The notes: generated by a model from the letters alone, not told the origin. A stretch of 64,000 nucleotides of DNA from Achromobacter spanius (GCF_002812705.1 NZ_CP025030.1:2232001-2296000); one strand, 5' to 3'; shown: positions 8,130-17,182, numbered from the stretch's first letter. Numbers and translations: made by a program.

Positions 8130-9035
8130 TTGACCTTGGATCTACTGCCTCTCGCCTTGGTGGATGGCGTGGCGTACGCCAGTCTGCTGTTCCTGGTGTC
8201 GATGGGATTAACCCTGGTGTTCGGCGTGATGGGCATCTTGAATGTCGCCCACGGCGCCTTCTATGCCTTCGGTGGCTACGCCGCGGCCAGTCTCGTCATG
8301 TTCCTGGCGCCCAAGACCGACTCCCCCTTCCTGCTGTTCGCCGCCTTGTTCGTGGCCGCCATCGCGGTGGGCCTGGCCTTGGGCAGCATCATGGAATTCG
8401 TGCTGATCCGCCGCGCGCAAAACTACGACCCCATCCTGAAACTGCTGATCACCTTCGGCGGCTTCCTGATGCTGGAAGACATACAGCGCCTGCTGTGGGG
8501 CGCGCAGCCTTACAGCGCCAGCGAAGTCGTCAACCGCCTGGGCAATATCGAAATCGGCGACATCACCTACACCACCTACCAACTGGTGGTGGTGCCGGTG
8601 ACCGCCGTGCTGGCCTACGTGTGCCTGGAGTTCTTCCTGCGCCACACCAAGCTGGGCAAGCAGACGGTGGCCACCACGCACAACCGTGAAGTGGCCACGT
8701 CGCTGGGCATCAACGCCAAGAAGATCGGCTACGTCACCTTCGTGATCGCCACCATCCTGGGTGCCCTGGGCGGCGCGATGGCCGCGCCCACCACGTCGCT
8801 GGTGCCTGGCGCCGGTACCGACATGACGGTGCTGTCGTTTGCCGTGGTGGCCACGGCGGGCCTGGGGCAGATTACCGGCGCGCTGATCGCCGCATTGCTG
8901 ATCGGCATCATGCGTTCCATTGCCGTCTACGCCGCGCCCGAACTGGAAGTGGCGGTGCCGTACATCATCATGGTGCTGGTGCTGATCATCCGGCCGCATG
9001 GCTTGTTCACCGTCGCCCAAGCCCGGAGGATCTGA
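8130..9035 (+). CDS. branched-chain-type ABC importer permease, LivH-like
   Basis: This 301-residue permease has the LivH-type pattern: an early DGVAYASLLFLVSMGLTLVF segment, GVMGILNVAHGAFYAFGGY, and a late GLGQITGALIAALLIGIMRS with about eight membrane segments. The start is a TTG at 8130 with GGGAGA at 8118-8123 and no better alternative. It opens an eight-gene plus-strand operon with LivM, LivG and LivF homologues and three dehydrogenases. This points to import of an oxidisable carbon source (or short amide/aromatic acid) rather than simple amino-acid uptake. Confidence 0.9.
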   Translation: MTLDLLPLALVDGVAYASLLFLVSMGLTLVFGVMGILNVAHGAFYAFGGYAAASLVMFLAPKTDSPFLLFAALFVAAIAVGLALGSIMEFVLIRRAQNYDPILKLLITFGGFLMLEDIQRLLWGAQPYSASEVVNRLGNIEIGDITYTTYQLVVVPVTAVLAYVCLEFFLRHTKLGKQTVATTHNREVATSLGINAKKIGYVTFVIATILGALGGAMAAPTTSLVPGAGTDMTVLSFAVVATAGLGQITGALIAALLIGIMRSIAVYAAPELEVAVPYIIMVLVLIIRPHGLFTVAQARRI

Positions 9036-10045
9036 TGAAAGTCGTCGTACTCAGCCTCGTGGCCGCGCTAGCCACGCTGTTCCTTGGCTATACCTATTCG
9101 TGGACCATCACGCCGATCGTCATCGGCCTGACCTACGCCATTGCCGCACTGGGCGTGTCGGTGATGGCCCGCGCCGGCCAGATCTCGTTCGGCCACGCCA
9201 TGTATTCCTGCATCTCGGCCTACACCGTGGCCTTCCTGGCGCGCGCCATGCCGGGCACCGATGCGCTGGTGCTGATACTGGCCGGTGTCGTGGCCAGCTT
9301 CCTGGCTGCCGTGGTGGTCGGCCTGTTCGTGGTGCGCTATCGCGGCATCTTCTTCGGCATGTTGAACCTGGCGCTGAGCATGGTGCTGTTCGCGCTGCTG
9401 GGCAAGCTCTACACCTTGACGGGCGGCTCGGACGGCATGCGCATCGTGCGGCCCGCCATTGCCGGTGTGCTGATGGAGCGCGAATCGTTCGAACGTGCCT
9501 TGCTGGTGCTGACGCTGGTCTTGTCGTTGGTGCTGGCCTGGTGGGTGCAGCGCTACTTCCGGTCGGGCAGCGGCCAGGCGCTGGCGGCCATCAAGACGAA
9601 CGAAACGCGCATTGAATATCTGGGGTTTTCCGCCTACTTCATCATGTGGAAGGGCTACCTGCTGTCCGCCGTGGTGGTGGGGTTTTCGGGCGCGATCCTG
9701 GCGTTGATGCAGGGCCTGGTCACGCCGGAAATCGGATCGTGGCTGCGGTCGGGCGAATTCGTGTTCATCACGATTCTGGGTGGGGCCGGGCATGCCGCCG
9801 GCGCGTTCCTGGGCGCGGTGGGCTTTGAAACCGTGAAGCTGGTGTCGGCCGCGTACTTCCCCGGCCTGTGGCAGTTCTTGCTGGGCCTGACGCTGATCCT
9901 GGTGATCTTCATGTTCCCCACCGGCTTTGTCGGCCAGATCATGCAGCGCATCGCCAGGCAAAAGCGCGACGAAGCCCGGGCCCGCGCCAACGCCACCTCG
10001 CAGGCGCGTATTCAAGCCGCGACGCAAGCGGCGGCCAGGAACTGA
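9035..10045 (+). CDS. branched-chain-type ABC importer permease, LivM-like
   Basis: This is the second permease, 336 residues and about nine or ten hydrophobic segments. It has the LivM landmarks GLTYAIAALGVSVMARAGQISFGHA and the loop SGQALAAIKTNETRIEYLGF, which contacts the ATPase. The C-terminus is a charged Ala/Arg tail. The ATG at 9035 overlaps the LivH stop by one base and the stop at 10043-10045 overlaps the LivG start, so the four transporter genes are translated together. Confidence 0.9.
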   Translation: MKVVVLSLVAALATLFLGYTYSWTITPIVIGLTYAIAALGVSVMARAGQISFGHAMYSCISAYTVAFLARAMPGTDALVLILAGVVASFLAAVVVGLFVVRYRGIFFGMLNLALSMVLFALLGKLYTLTGGSDGMRIVRPAIAGVLMERESFERALLVLTLVLSLVLAWWVQRYFRSGSGQALAAIKTNETRIEYLGFSAYFIMWKGYLLSAVVVGFSGAILALMQGLVTPEIGSWLRSGEFVFITILGGAGHAAGAFLGAVGFETVKLVSAAYFPGLWQFLLGLTLILVIFMFPTGFVGQIMQRIARQKRDEARARANATSQARIQAATQAAARN

Positions 10046-10788
10046 TGATGAAACCTCTTATTCAAACCACCGACCTGCATCTGTCCTTCGGCGGCGTGAT
10101 CGCGGCCGACAACATCAACTTCGAATTGCATGAAGGCGAACGCCTGGCCGTCATTGGCCAGAACGGCGCGGGCAAGACCACCTTCATCAACATCTGCACC
10201 GGCTATCTGGCGCCCTCCAAAGGAAAGGTGTACTTCGACGGGCGTGACGTTACGGCGATGGCCCCGCGCAAGATCGTGCGCCTGGGGTTGGGCCGCTCGT
10301 TCCAGTTGCCGCAGTTGTTTACCGAGCACAGCGTGCGCCAGTGCGTGCAGATTGCCGCCGCGCGCCGCAACAAGGAACTGAGCTGGTTCCGTTCTTTGGA
10401 AAGCACCATCGACGACAAGGAAGTGGACGCCACGCTGGACTTGGTTGGCCTCTTGCCCGAAGCCGACGAAGCGTCCATTGAACTGCCCGAAGGCAAGCGC
10501 AAGCTGCTGGACGTGGCCATGGCGCTGGCCTTGCGGCCCAAGCTGCTGATCATGGACGAGCCCACCAGCGGCGTGGCGTCCGAAGACAAATTCGCCTTGA
10601 TGGAAACCGTGATGCATGCGCTGGACGAACGCCGCGTGACCAGTTGGTTTGTCGAGCATGACGTGGACATCGTGTCGCGCTACGCCACGCGGGTGGCGGC
10701 CTGGATCTCGGGCAAGGTCGCGGCCGACGGCACGCCGGACGAAGTGCTGAACAACCCGCAGATCAAAAGCGAAGTGCTGGGGGCTTGA
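10045..10788 (+). CDS. ABC importer ATPase, LivG-like
   Basis: This 247-residue ATPase has Walker A IGQNGAGKTTF near residue 38, the long LivG insertion including LGLGRSFQLPQLF, a degenerate signature LPEGKRKLLDVAMAL, and Walker B KLLIMDEPTSGVASEDK, with the switch His in VEHDVDIVS. The signature lacks the canonical LSxGQ, which is a feature of this LivG subgroup rather than obvious damage. ATG codons lie at 10045 and 10048; the first overlaps the LivM stop. Confidence 0.88.
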   Translation: MMKPLIQTTDLHLSFGGVIAADNINFELHEGERLAVIGQNGAGKTTFINICTGYLAPSKGKVYFDGRDVTAMAPRKIVRLGLGRSFQLPQLFTEHSVRQCVQIAAARRNKELSWFRSLESTIDDKEVDATLDLVGLLPEADEASIELPEGKRKLLDVAMALALRPKLLIMDEPTSGVASEDKFALMETVMHALDERRVTSWFVEHDVDIVSRYATRVAAWISGKVAADGTPDEVLNNPQIKSEVLGA

Positions 10789-10791
10789 ACC

Positions 10792-11448
10792 ATGTTGAAC
10801 CTATTCGACATCAACGTAGACCTGGCCGGCAACCGCATCCTGCGCGACGTCAGCGCCAGCTTCGACGCGTCCAAGACCATCGGCATCGTCGGCCGCAACG
10901 GCGCGGGCAAGACCACGCTGCTGCGCACCATCATGGGCCTGACCAAGATCAAGTCCGGCAAGATCCTGTTTGATGGCGCCGACCTCAGCGCCATGCCCGG
11001 CCACAAGCGCGCCGCGCTGAAAGTGGGCTACGCGCCGGAAGACCGCGTGATCTTCCCCACCATGACCGTGCAGGAAAACCTGAACCTGCCTTGCGAGGTG
11101 CAAGGCCAGTCCAAGACAGACATCGCGGCCCGCATCCAGACCGTGCTGAAGGTGGTGCCGCAACTGGAACCCATGCTGGGCCGCTCGGGCTCGGCCTTGT
11201 CGGGCGGCCAGGGAAAGATGGTGGCGCTGGCGCGCGCCATCATGGTCGGCACCCGCTTGCTGATGCTGGACGAACCCTTCCAGGGCCTGGCCCCCAAGCT
11301 GGCGCGCGACTACACCGAAGCGCTGGAACGCCTGAAGGAATTGCAGCCGGAGTTGTGCGTGGTCATCACCGAATCCAACGTGAAGCTGCTGGGCGGCATC
11401 CCTGACCAGATCTGGACGATCGAGCGCGGCTCGATCACCTTGAATTGA
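10792..11448 (+). CDS. ABC importer ATPase, LivF-like
   Basis: This second ATPase has 218 residues, somewhat shorter than the usual 230-240 of LivF. Walker A is IVGRNGAGKTTLLRTI near residue 33, the signature region is LSGGQGKMVALARAIM, and Walker B is RLLMLDEPFQGLAPKLA. It begins 3 bases after LivG and precedes the aldehyde dehydrogenase by 16 bases. The switch region (VITESNVKLLG) has Asn where His is usual, which is worth noting for activity but is seen in some LivF relatives. Confidence 0.87.
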   Translation: MLNLFDINVDLAGNRILRDVSASFDASKTIGIVGRNGAGKTTLLRTIMGLTKIKSGKILFDGADLSAMPGHKRAALKVGYAPEDRVIFPTMTVQENLNLPCEVQGQSKTDIAARIQTVLKVVPQLEPMLGRSGSALSGGQGKMVALARAIMVGTRLLMLDEPFQGLAPKLARDYTEALERLKELQPELCVVITESNVKLLGGIPDQIWTIERGSITLN

Positions 11449-11464
11449 CTACCGGAGACATTGC

Positions 11465-12901
11465 ATGACGCAGATGATTATCAACGGCCGCCAGGTCGAT
11501 GCCCACGACGGGCGCACCATCGATGTGGTGTCACCCGTGGATGGCGAGGTGTTCACCACCATTCCGCGCGGCCAGCAGGCCGATGTGGATGCTGCCGTGC
11601 AGGCGGCGCGCGCCGCGCTGGAGGGTGACTGGGGCCGCATGACGGCGCTGGAACGCGGCCGCCTGATGCTGCGCCTGGGTGAATCGGTATTGGCGCACCA
11701 CGAAGAACTGGCGCAACTGGAATCGCGCGACACCGGCAAGCCCATGTCCACCGCGCGCGGCGATATCACCGTGCTGGCGCGCTACTTCGAGTTCTACGGC
11801 GGCGCGGCCGACAAGGTGCACGGCCAGACCATTCCGTTTCAGAAGGACTATTCGGTTCAGTTGATTCGCGAACCGCTGGGCGTGACCGCCCACATCATTC
11901 CGTGGAACTATCCCGCGCAGATGTTTGGCCGCAGCGTGGCGCCGGCCCTGGCCATGGGCAACGCCAGCGTGGTCAAGCCGGCCGAAGACGCCTGCCTGTC
12001 CATCATCCGCGTGGCCGAGCTGGCCTTGGAAGTGGGCTTTCCCCCTGGTGCGCTGAACATCGTGACAGGCTTGGGCGAAGAGGCGGGCGCCAGTCTCTCG
12101 CGCCATGCCGACATCAACTTCATCACCTTCACCGGGTCGAACGAAGTGGGCGTGCTGATCCAGCAGGCTGCCGCCGTCAACGCGGTCAAGTGCGTGCTGG
12201 AACTGGGCGGCAAGTCGGCGCACATCGTGTTCGATGACGCCAATTACAAGCTGGCCATTCCCGCCATTGTGAAGGGTATCGTCCACAACACCGGCCAGAC
12301 CTGCACGGCGGGCAGCCGCCTGCTGGTGCAGCGCGGCGTCTACGCCGACTTCATGAAGGCGCTGGCCGAAGAGTTTTCCAAGGTGCGCGCCGGCACGCCC
12401 GACATGGACCTGACCTGCGGCCCCGTCGTCAACAAGGCGCAGTTCGAGCGCGTGAACCGCTACATCGGCAAGGGCCTGGCCGACGGCCTGACCGTGGCGG
12501 CCGAAGGCGGCATTGCCGACGGCGTGCCTTCGGGCGGCTTCTTCGTGAAGCCCACGCTGTTCTCCGCGCCCTCGCATGACAGCACCTTGCTGACCGAAGA
12601 GATCTTCGGGCCGGTGCTGGTGGCGCTGCCCTTTGACACCGAAGCCGACGCCATCCGGTTGGCCAACGCCACCGACTACGGCCTGCTGGGCGCGGTCTGG
12701 ACCGAGAACGGCGGCCGCCAGCAGCGCGTGGCGCGCGGCATCAAGTGCGGCCAGGTCTACATCAACGGCTTTGGCGCGGGCGGCGGCGTGGAACTGCCGT
12801 TTGGCGGCGTCAAGAAAAGCGGCCACGGGCGCGAGAAGGGCTTTATCGCCCTGGAAGAAATGAGCACCACGAAAACGTTGATCCAGTTCTACGGCGAATG
12901 A
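11465..12901 (+). CDS. NAD(P)-dependent aldehyde dehydrogenase
   Basis: This 478-residue aldehyde dehydrogenase has the catalytic Cys in GQTCTAGSRL near residue 280, the general-base Glu in VLELGGKSAH near residue 245, the cofactor segment ITFTGSNEVG and the ITPWNYP-like HIIPWNYPAQM motif. It should oxidise an aldehyde to the acid. It is in the importer operon, 16 bases after LivF and 27 before the SDR gene. Together with the alcohol dehydrogenase downstream it suggests stepwise oxidation of an imported alcohol or aldehyde. The physiological substrate is unknown. Confidence 0.92.
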   Translation: MTQMIINGRQVDAHDGRTIDVVSPVDGEVFTTIPRGQQADVDAAVQAARAALEGDWGRMTALERGRLMLRLGESVLAHHEELAQLESRDTGKPMSTARGDITVLARYFEFYGGAADKVHGQTIPFQKDYSVQLIREPLGVTAHIIPWNYPAQMFGRSVAPALAMGNASVVKPAEDACLSIIRVAELALEVGFPPGALNIVTGLGEEAGASLSRHADINFITFTGSNEVGVLIQQAAAVNAVKCVLELGGKSAHIVFDDANYKLAIPAIVKGIVHNTGQTCTAGSRLLVQRGVYADFMKALAEEFSKVRAGTPDMDLTCGPVVNKAQFERVNRYIGKGLADGLTVAAEGGIADGVPSGGFFVKPTLFSAPSHDSTLLTEEIFGPVLVALPFDTEADAIRLANATDYGLLGAVWTENGGRQQRVARGIKCGQVYINGFGAGGGVELPFGGVKKSGHGREKGFIALEEMSTTKTLIQFYGE

Positions 12902-12928
12902 TCGCCACGCCATCTACGGAGTCCAGTC

Positions 12929-13681
12929 ATGAGTCAGTTGCAGGGTAAGGTCGCCATCGTCACGGGTGGGGGCAGCGGTTTCGGCGAAGGCATCGTCAAG
13001 CTGTACGCGAAGGAAGGCGCCAAGGTCGTCATTGCCGACATCAACAAGGAAGCCGCCGACCGCGTGGCCGGTGAAGTGGGCGCGGCCGCGCTGGCCGTGA
13101 AGGCGGACGTGTCCAGCCGTGCTGACATCGACAACGTGGTGCGTGTGTGTCTGGAGCAATTCGGGTCGGTCGATATCGTGGTCAACAACGCCGCCATCAC
13201 CCACAAGAACCAGCCGATGCTGGACGTGGACGAGGCCATGTTTGACCGCATGTTCGAGATCAACGTGAAGTCCATCTATCACATGGCGCAGGCCGTGGTG
13301 CCCGTGATGCGCAAGCAAAAGCGCGGCGTGATTTTGAACGTGGGGTCGACTGCCGGCATCCGCCCGCGCCCCGGCCTCAGTTGGTACAACGCGTCCAAGG
13401 GCGCGGTCAACGTGCTGTCCAAATCGATGGCCGTGGAACTGGGCCCCGACGGTATTCGCGTCAACGCGATTTGCCCCGTGATGGGCATTACCGGCATGTT
13501 CGAACTGTTCATGGGCTTGCCCGACACGCCCGAGAACCGCGCCAAGTTCGTGTCCACCATTCCGCTGGGCCGCTTCTGCCAGCCCTCGGACGTGGCGGCG
13601 GCCGCCTTGTTCCTGGCCAGCGACGCGGCGGAGTTCATCACCGGCGTGGAGTTCCCCGTGGACGGCGGACGCACGGTGTGA
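12929..13681 (+). CDS. SDR-family oxidoreductase
   Basis: This classical short-chain dehydrogenase/reductase has 250 residues. It carries the nucleotide-binding TGGGSGFGEG at the N-terminus, NNAAITHK, the catalytic Ser in LNVGSTAG and YxxxK as YNASKGAV near residue 152, and ends in EFPVDGGRTV. FabG-like naming is common for such proteins, but the operon context argues for a catabolic alcohol or keto substrate. GGAG about 12 bases upstream of the ATG fits the chosen start. Confidence 0.88.
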   Translation: MSQLQGKVAIVTGGGSGFGEGIVKLYAKEGAKVVIADINKEAADRVAGEVGAAALAVKADVSSRADIDNVVRVCLEQFGSVDIVVNNAAITHKNQPMLDVDEAMFDRMFEINVKSIYHMAQAVVPVMRKQKRGVILNVGSTAGIRPRPGLSWYNASKGAVNVLSKSMAVELGPDGIRVNAICPVMGITGMFELFMGLPDTPENRAKFVSTIPLGRFCQPSDVAAAALFLASDAAEFITGVEFPVDGGRTV

Positions 13682-13720
13682 GGCTGTGATCGGGCCGGAG
13701 CCTGCCGGCCGGTTTCCGGT

Positions 13721-13784
13721 CGGCATTGCTACTGATCCGTATTGCTTTCGGTCCGCATCGCTTCTAGCCCGTATTGCTTCTACT
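13721..13784. repeat. four degenerate 16-bp direct repeats
   Basis: Four consecutive 16-base units with consensus close to CCGTATTGCTTCTGGT lie at 13721-13736, 13737-13752, 13753-13768 and 13769-13784, between the SDR and alcohol dehydrogenase genes. The ATTGCTT core recurs in exact 16-base register. The array ends 13 bases before the next start codon. It has no open frame continuing from the SDR gene. Confidence 0.75.
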
Positions 13785-13797
13785 TGGATGTCAGCGC

Positions 13798-14922
13798 ATG
13801 AAAATCAAAGCGGCGTTGTTGCGTAACGTAGGGGTGCAAGGTCCTTACGCCCAGACCCGGCCATTGGCCATCACCGAGGTCGAACTGGACCCGCCCGGCA
13901 CGGGCGAAGTGCTGGTGCGCATCAAGGCGGCCGGCCTGTGTCATTCCGATTTGTCGGTCATCAACGGCGACCGCCCGCGCGGCGTGCCGATTGTGTTGGG
14001 GCATGAGTCATCGGGCGAAGTGGTCGAGACAGGCCCCGGCGTCACCGACCTGAAACCCGGCGATCACGTGGCCATGGTGTTCGTGCCCAGTTGCGGCTGC
14101 TGCAACCCCTGCATGGAAGGCCGCCCCGCGCTATGCGAACCCGGCGCCGCCGCCAACACGCAAGGCACCTTGCTGGGCGGCGACCGCCGCCTGCACATTG
14201 GCGACGAATATTTGAACCACCACACGGGCGTGTCTTGCTTCGCGGAGTACGCCGTGGTGTCGCGTCGGTCTTGCGTGAAGGTCAACGTTGAACTGAGTCA
14301 CCGCGAGGCCGCGCTGTTCGGCTGCGCCGTGCTGACCGGCGCGGGCGCGGTGCTGAACCGGGCGCGCATCAAGGCCGGCGACACCGCAGCCATCGTCGGG
14401 CTGGGCGGCGTCGGCTTGTCCGCCTTGCTGGCCGCTGTGGCGGCCGGCGCGCGCCGCGTCGTTGCCGTCGATCTCAGCGACGAAAAACTCGCCCTGGCCA
14501 AGGAGCTGGGCGCGACCCACGTGGTCAACCCCAAGCAGGTCAAGACAGACGACGACCTGTTCGACCTGGCCGGTGGCCGCGTGGACTACGGCTTTGACAT
14601 GGCGGGCGCCGTGCCCGCATTCGAGACCGCCTACAAGCTGACCCGGCGCGGCGGCGCCACCGTGACGTCGGGCCTGCCCAACCCCAAGTTCAGTTTCCCG
14701 CTGTCGCTCTCGCAGATGGTGGGCGAAGAGCGCGACATACGCGGCAGCTACCTGGGCTCGGGCGTACCCGCCATCGACATCAGCCGCTACATCGACCTGT
14801 ACAAAGCCGGCCAGTTGCCGGTGGACCGGATGATGGGCAAATCATTTTCGCTGGACCAGATCAACGAGGGGTTCGATCACCTCGCCACCGGCGGCAGCCT
14901 GCGCGACGCCATCGTTTTCTAA
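13798..14922 (+). CDS. zinc-dependent alcohol dehydrogenase
   Basis: This 374-residue medium-chain alcohol dehydrogenase has the catalytic-zinc Cys in GLCHSD and His in LGHESSGEV. The structural-zinc cysteines are in CGCCNPCMEGRPALC, and the Rossmann motif is GLGGVGLSALLAAV. The long form with the GDRRLHIGDEYLNHHTGVSCFAEY insertion resembles class III/aryl-alcohol type enzymes. The ATG at 13798 is preferred over an upstream in-frame start at 13774, which would add 8 residues lying within the repeat array. It belongs to the importer operon and probably oxidises the alcohol that feeds the aldehyde dehydrogenase. Confidence 0.9.
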   Translation: MKIKAALLRNVGVQGPYAQTRPLAITEVELDPPGTGEVLVRIKAAGLCHSDLSVINGDRPRGVPIVLGHESSGEVVETGPGVTDLKPGDHVAMVFVPSCGCCNPCMEGRPALCEPGAAANTQGTLLGGDRRLHIGDEYLNHHTGVSCFAEYAVVSRRSCVKVNVELSHREAALFGCAVLTGAGAVLNRARIKAGDTAAIVGLGGVGLSALLAAVAAGARRVVAVDLSDEKLALAKELGATHVVNPKQVKTDDDLFDLAGGRVDYGFDMAGAVPAFETAYKLTRRGGATVTSGLPNPKFSFPLSLSQMVGEERDIRGSYLGSGVPAIDISRYIDLYKAGQLPVDRMMGKSFSLDQINEGFDHLATGGSLRDAIVF

Positions 14923-14958
14923 GGGCATAGACCCGACTACAACACTGGAGACAACACC

Positions 14959-16263
14959 ATGAAAACCTCAAGACTCGCCGCCCTGTTAGGCGCCACATTG
15001 CTGACCGGCTTCGCGGCCCTGGCCGGCGCCGCCGACAAGCCCAAGGAACTGAACATCGGCATCTCGACCTTTCTGTCGGGCTCGGCCTCGGTGTTCGGCG
15101 TGCCCGCCCGCGACGCGGCCGAAATCCTCATCCAGGACATCAACGCGGCAGGCGGCATCGACGGCGTCAAGCTCGTGCCCAGCTACATCGACGAAGGCGG
15201 CGGCGGTGAGAAACTGCTGTCTGAATATCGTCGCCTGGCCGAAGGCGGCACCCGCGTGATGCTGTCCGCCATTTCCAGCGGCCACTGCAACATCGTGGCC
15301 CCCGTCGCCGAAGACCTGAAAGTGCTGAACGTGATGTGGGACTGCGGCACGGAAAAAGCCCTGGAAGGCAAGAAGTACAAGTACGTGGTGCGCACCCAAG
15401 CCAACGCCACCACCGAAATGGTCGCCCAGGTGCTGTACCTGATGAAGGTGAAACCCGACTTCAAGACCATCGCCATCGTCAACCAGGACTACGCCTGGGG
15501 CCGAGATTCGCGTGACATCTTCCTGGCCGCCCTGAAGAAGTTCAAGCCCGACGTGAAGGTCGTGGCCGAGATGTTCCCCAAGTTCGGCGCCGCCGACTTC
15601 TCCACCGAAATCAGCCGCCTGCAAGCCCTGCGCCCCGACGTCATCGTATCCACCTCGTGGGGCGGCGACCTGGACAACTTCGTGCGCCAGGCCTCGCAAC
15701 GCAACCTGTTCAAGAACTCCACCTTCGTACTGTCCCTGGCTGAAAGCTCGCTGGAACGCCTGGGCAACGCCTTGCCCGAAGGCGTCTACGTCGGCGCGCG
15801 CGGCGACCATTACTTCCTGCACCCGGAAACCAAGGACGACCCGCAGCACCAGGCTTTCGTGAAGAAATTCCACGACAAGACGGGCGCGTACCCGATCTAT
15901 TCGGTCTACCACATGGTGCAGGCGGTGCAAGGCCTGAAAGCCGGCTACGAAAAAGCCATCAAGGACAACGGCGGCGCCTGGCCCACCGTGGAACAAGTGG
16001 CCGCCGCCATGCACGACGTGAACTTCAAAGGCTACGGCCGCGAAGTCAAAATGCACCGCGCCGACGGCCAGGCCCTGGAAGCGCAGTTGTTCGGCGTGAC
16101 GAAGAAGAGCGACAAGTACCCGTTCAAGGTGCTGGCCGACATTACGATCGTGCCGGCCGAACTGGTCACCCCGGGCGTGGAAGACACGTCGATGGGCTGG
16201 ATTGAAAAGAGCCTGACCCCGGACGTGCTGAAAAGCGACCAGATCAAGGTGTATTCGAACTGA
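14959..16263 (+). CDS. ABC importer substrate-binding protein, LivK-type
   Basis: This 434-residue periplasmic binding protein of the branched-chain/amide group has a Sec signal peptide (SRLAALLGATLLTGFAALAGAAD). The type-I periplasmic-binding-fold landmarks are LNIGISTFLSGSASVFGVPARDAAEI, AIVNQDYAWGRDSRDIF and SVYHMVQAVQGLKAGYEKA. It is the last gene of the operon, 36 bases after the alcohol dehydrogenase, and is followed by a terminator. Its size exceeds that of LivK (about 370 residues), like binding proteins for aromatic or urea-like ligands. Confidence 0.9.
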   Translation: MKTSRLAALLGATLLTGFAALAGAADKPKELNIGISTFLSGSASVFGVPARDAAEILIQDINAAGGIDGVKLVPSYIDEGGGGEKLLSEYRRLAEGGTRVMLSAISSGHCNIVAPVAEDLKVLNVMWDCGTEKALEGKKYKYVVRTQANATTEMVAQVLYLMKVKPDFKTIAIVNQDYAWGRDSRDIFLAALKKFKPDVKVVAEMFPKFGAADFSTEISRLQALRPDVIVSTSWGGDLDNFVRQASQRNLFKNSTFVLSLAESSLERLGNALPEGVYVGARGDHYFLHPETKDDPQHQAFVKKFHDKTGAYPIYSVYHMVQAVQGLKAGYEKAIKDNGGAWPTVEQVAAAMHDVNFKGYGREVKMHRADGQALEAQLFGVTKKSDKYPFKVLADITIVPAELVTPGVEDTSMGWIEKSLTPDVLKSDQIKVYSN

Positions 16264-16291
16264 GCAAGCTGTGTTGTGTGTGCAGGGACTC

Positions 16292-16319
16292 CCCGACGAG
16301 AAATCGTCGGGTTTTTTTT
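16292..16319 (+). terminator. rho-independent terminator of the liv-dehydrogenase operon
   Basis: A perfect 8-bp stem CCCGACGA/TCGTCGGG with a GAAA tetraloop is followed directly by eight T residues, 29 bases after the binding-protein stop. This is a textbook intrinsic terminator on the plus strand. Confidence 0.95.
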
Positions 16320-16471
16320 GGGATGGAATTGGTAGATTGGTCTTGTTGAGTGCGTCGAAATGCTTGGTCTGCTCCTCATTGTTGTTTACCCCTAAACCAA
16401 ATATCCACCACGGGGATAAGTTAGGGATGTTGCGGCGCGAAGGCGCGTCGCCAGACTCTCTCTGTTGACCC

Positions 16472-17104
16472 ATGTCCCGTGAAATTCAATGGTTGTGGCC
16501 CACTCCGATCATGCACTACAACTTGCGCGACAGCGGGCAAGTTGGAACGGATCTGCATGAAGCGCTGCAAATATATTCAGGGCGGAATCAAGACCGGCTG
16601 CTGAATGACGAAAAACGATCGGCGACGCTTGCGACTTTGTATACGCGCTACGACACGGGGGTATTCAAGCGCACCAGGAATCCTCGACTCACTGCTATCC
16701 GAGATCTGCTGTTGGCCGAATGCGATCACTACGCCGAAGAGGTCTACAGCAAACTGATTCTTCAAGCTAAACGCCACCACACGATGTGGTTTGTGGTGCA
16801 GCGGTCGGGTCAGGCAAAAGACGCCGTGCATGCGCACTATCACGAGGGTTCGGATCTGGCATTCGTTTATTACCTGACGATGCCAAAGGACGGCAGTGGT
16901 CAATTGGCGCTTATGGACCCTCGTGGTCCGATTGGCCGGGGCGGCTTTGCGGTACCACGGCATCCGCTGGTAAGCATCATTCAACCCAGGGAAGGCGACC
17001 TGATTATGTTCCCTCGCTATCTCATGCACTACACCACGCCAAACACCGACAACATTACGAGAAGAGTGATTGCGGGAAGCGTGAAGTACGAACGAACGGC
17101 CTAA
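16472..17104 (+). CDS. putative 2OG-Fe(II) oxygenase-like protein
   Basis: The 210-residue product ends with features of the 2-oxoglutarate/Fe(II) oxygenase group related to TIGR02466 proteins. The segment HAHYHEGSDLAFVYYL near residue 118 offers the metal-binding His and acidic residue. A second His lies in FPRYLMHYTTPN, and a distal Arg pair in TRRVIAGSVK could bind 2-oxoglutarate. Family members often continue as YYL and FPxxLxHxxxPN, as here. It is monocistronic, 208 bases after the operon terminator region and immediately before an IS3 element. The codon use is less GC-biased than its left neighbours, suggesting island DNA. The substrate is unknown. Confidence 0.62.
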   Translation: MSREIQWLWPTPIMHYNLRDSGQVGTDLHEALQIYSGRNQDRLLNDEKRSATLATLYTRYDTGVFKRTRNPRLTAIRDLLLAECDHYAEEVYSKLILQAKRHHTMWFVVQRSGQAKDAVHAHYHEGSDLAFVYYLTMPKDGSGQLALMDPRGPIGRGGFAVPRHPLVSIIQPREGDLIMFPRYLMHYTTPNTDNITRRVIAGSVKYERTA

Positions 17105-17110
17105 CCCTAC

Positions 17111-17136
17111 CGAAAAATAGGTCTAGGCCTATTTCG
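17111..17136. terminator. stem-loop after the 2OG oxygenase-like gene
   Basis: AATAGG and CCTATT arms, extended by CGA/TCG across a two-base bulge, form a hairpin 7 bases after the stop codon. There is no T tract, so termination is plausible rather than proven. Confidence 0.45.
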
Positions 17137-17182
17137 ATAGGCGCGTGCTCTGACGTCACCCCCGTTTCGCAGCAGTTGAAAA

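Noticed and set aside
7916..8689. plus-strand frame covering the liv operon leader
   Set aside because: It overlaps most of LivH in another frame and is Arg/Gly-rich. The leader is better read as non-coding.
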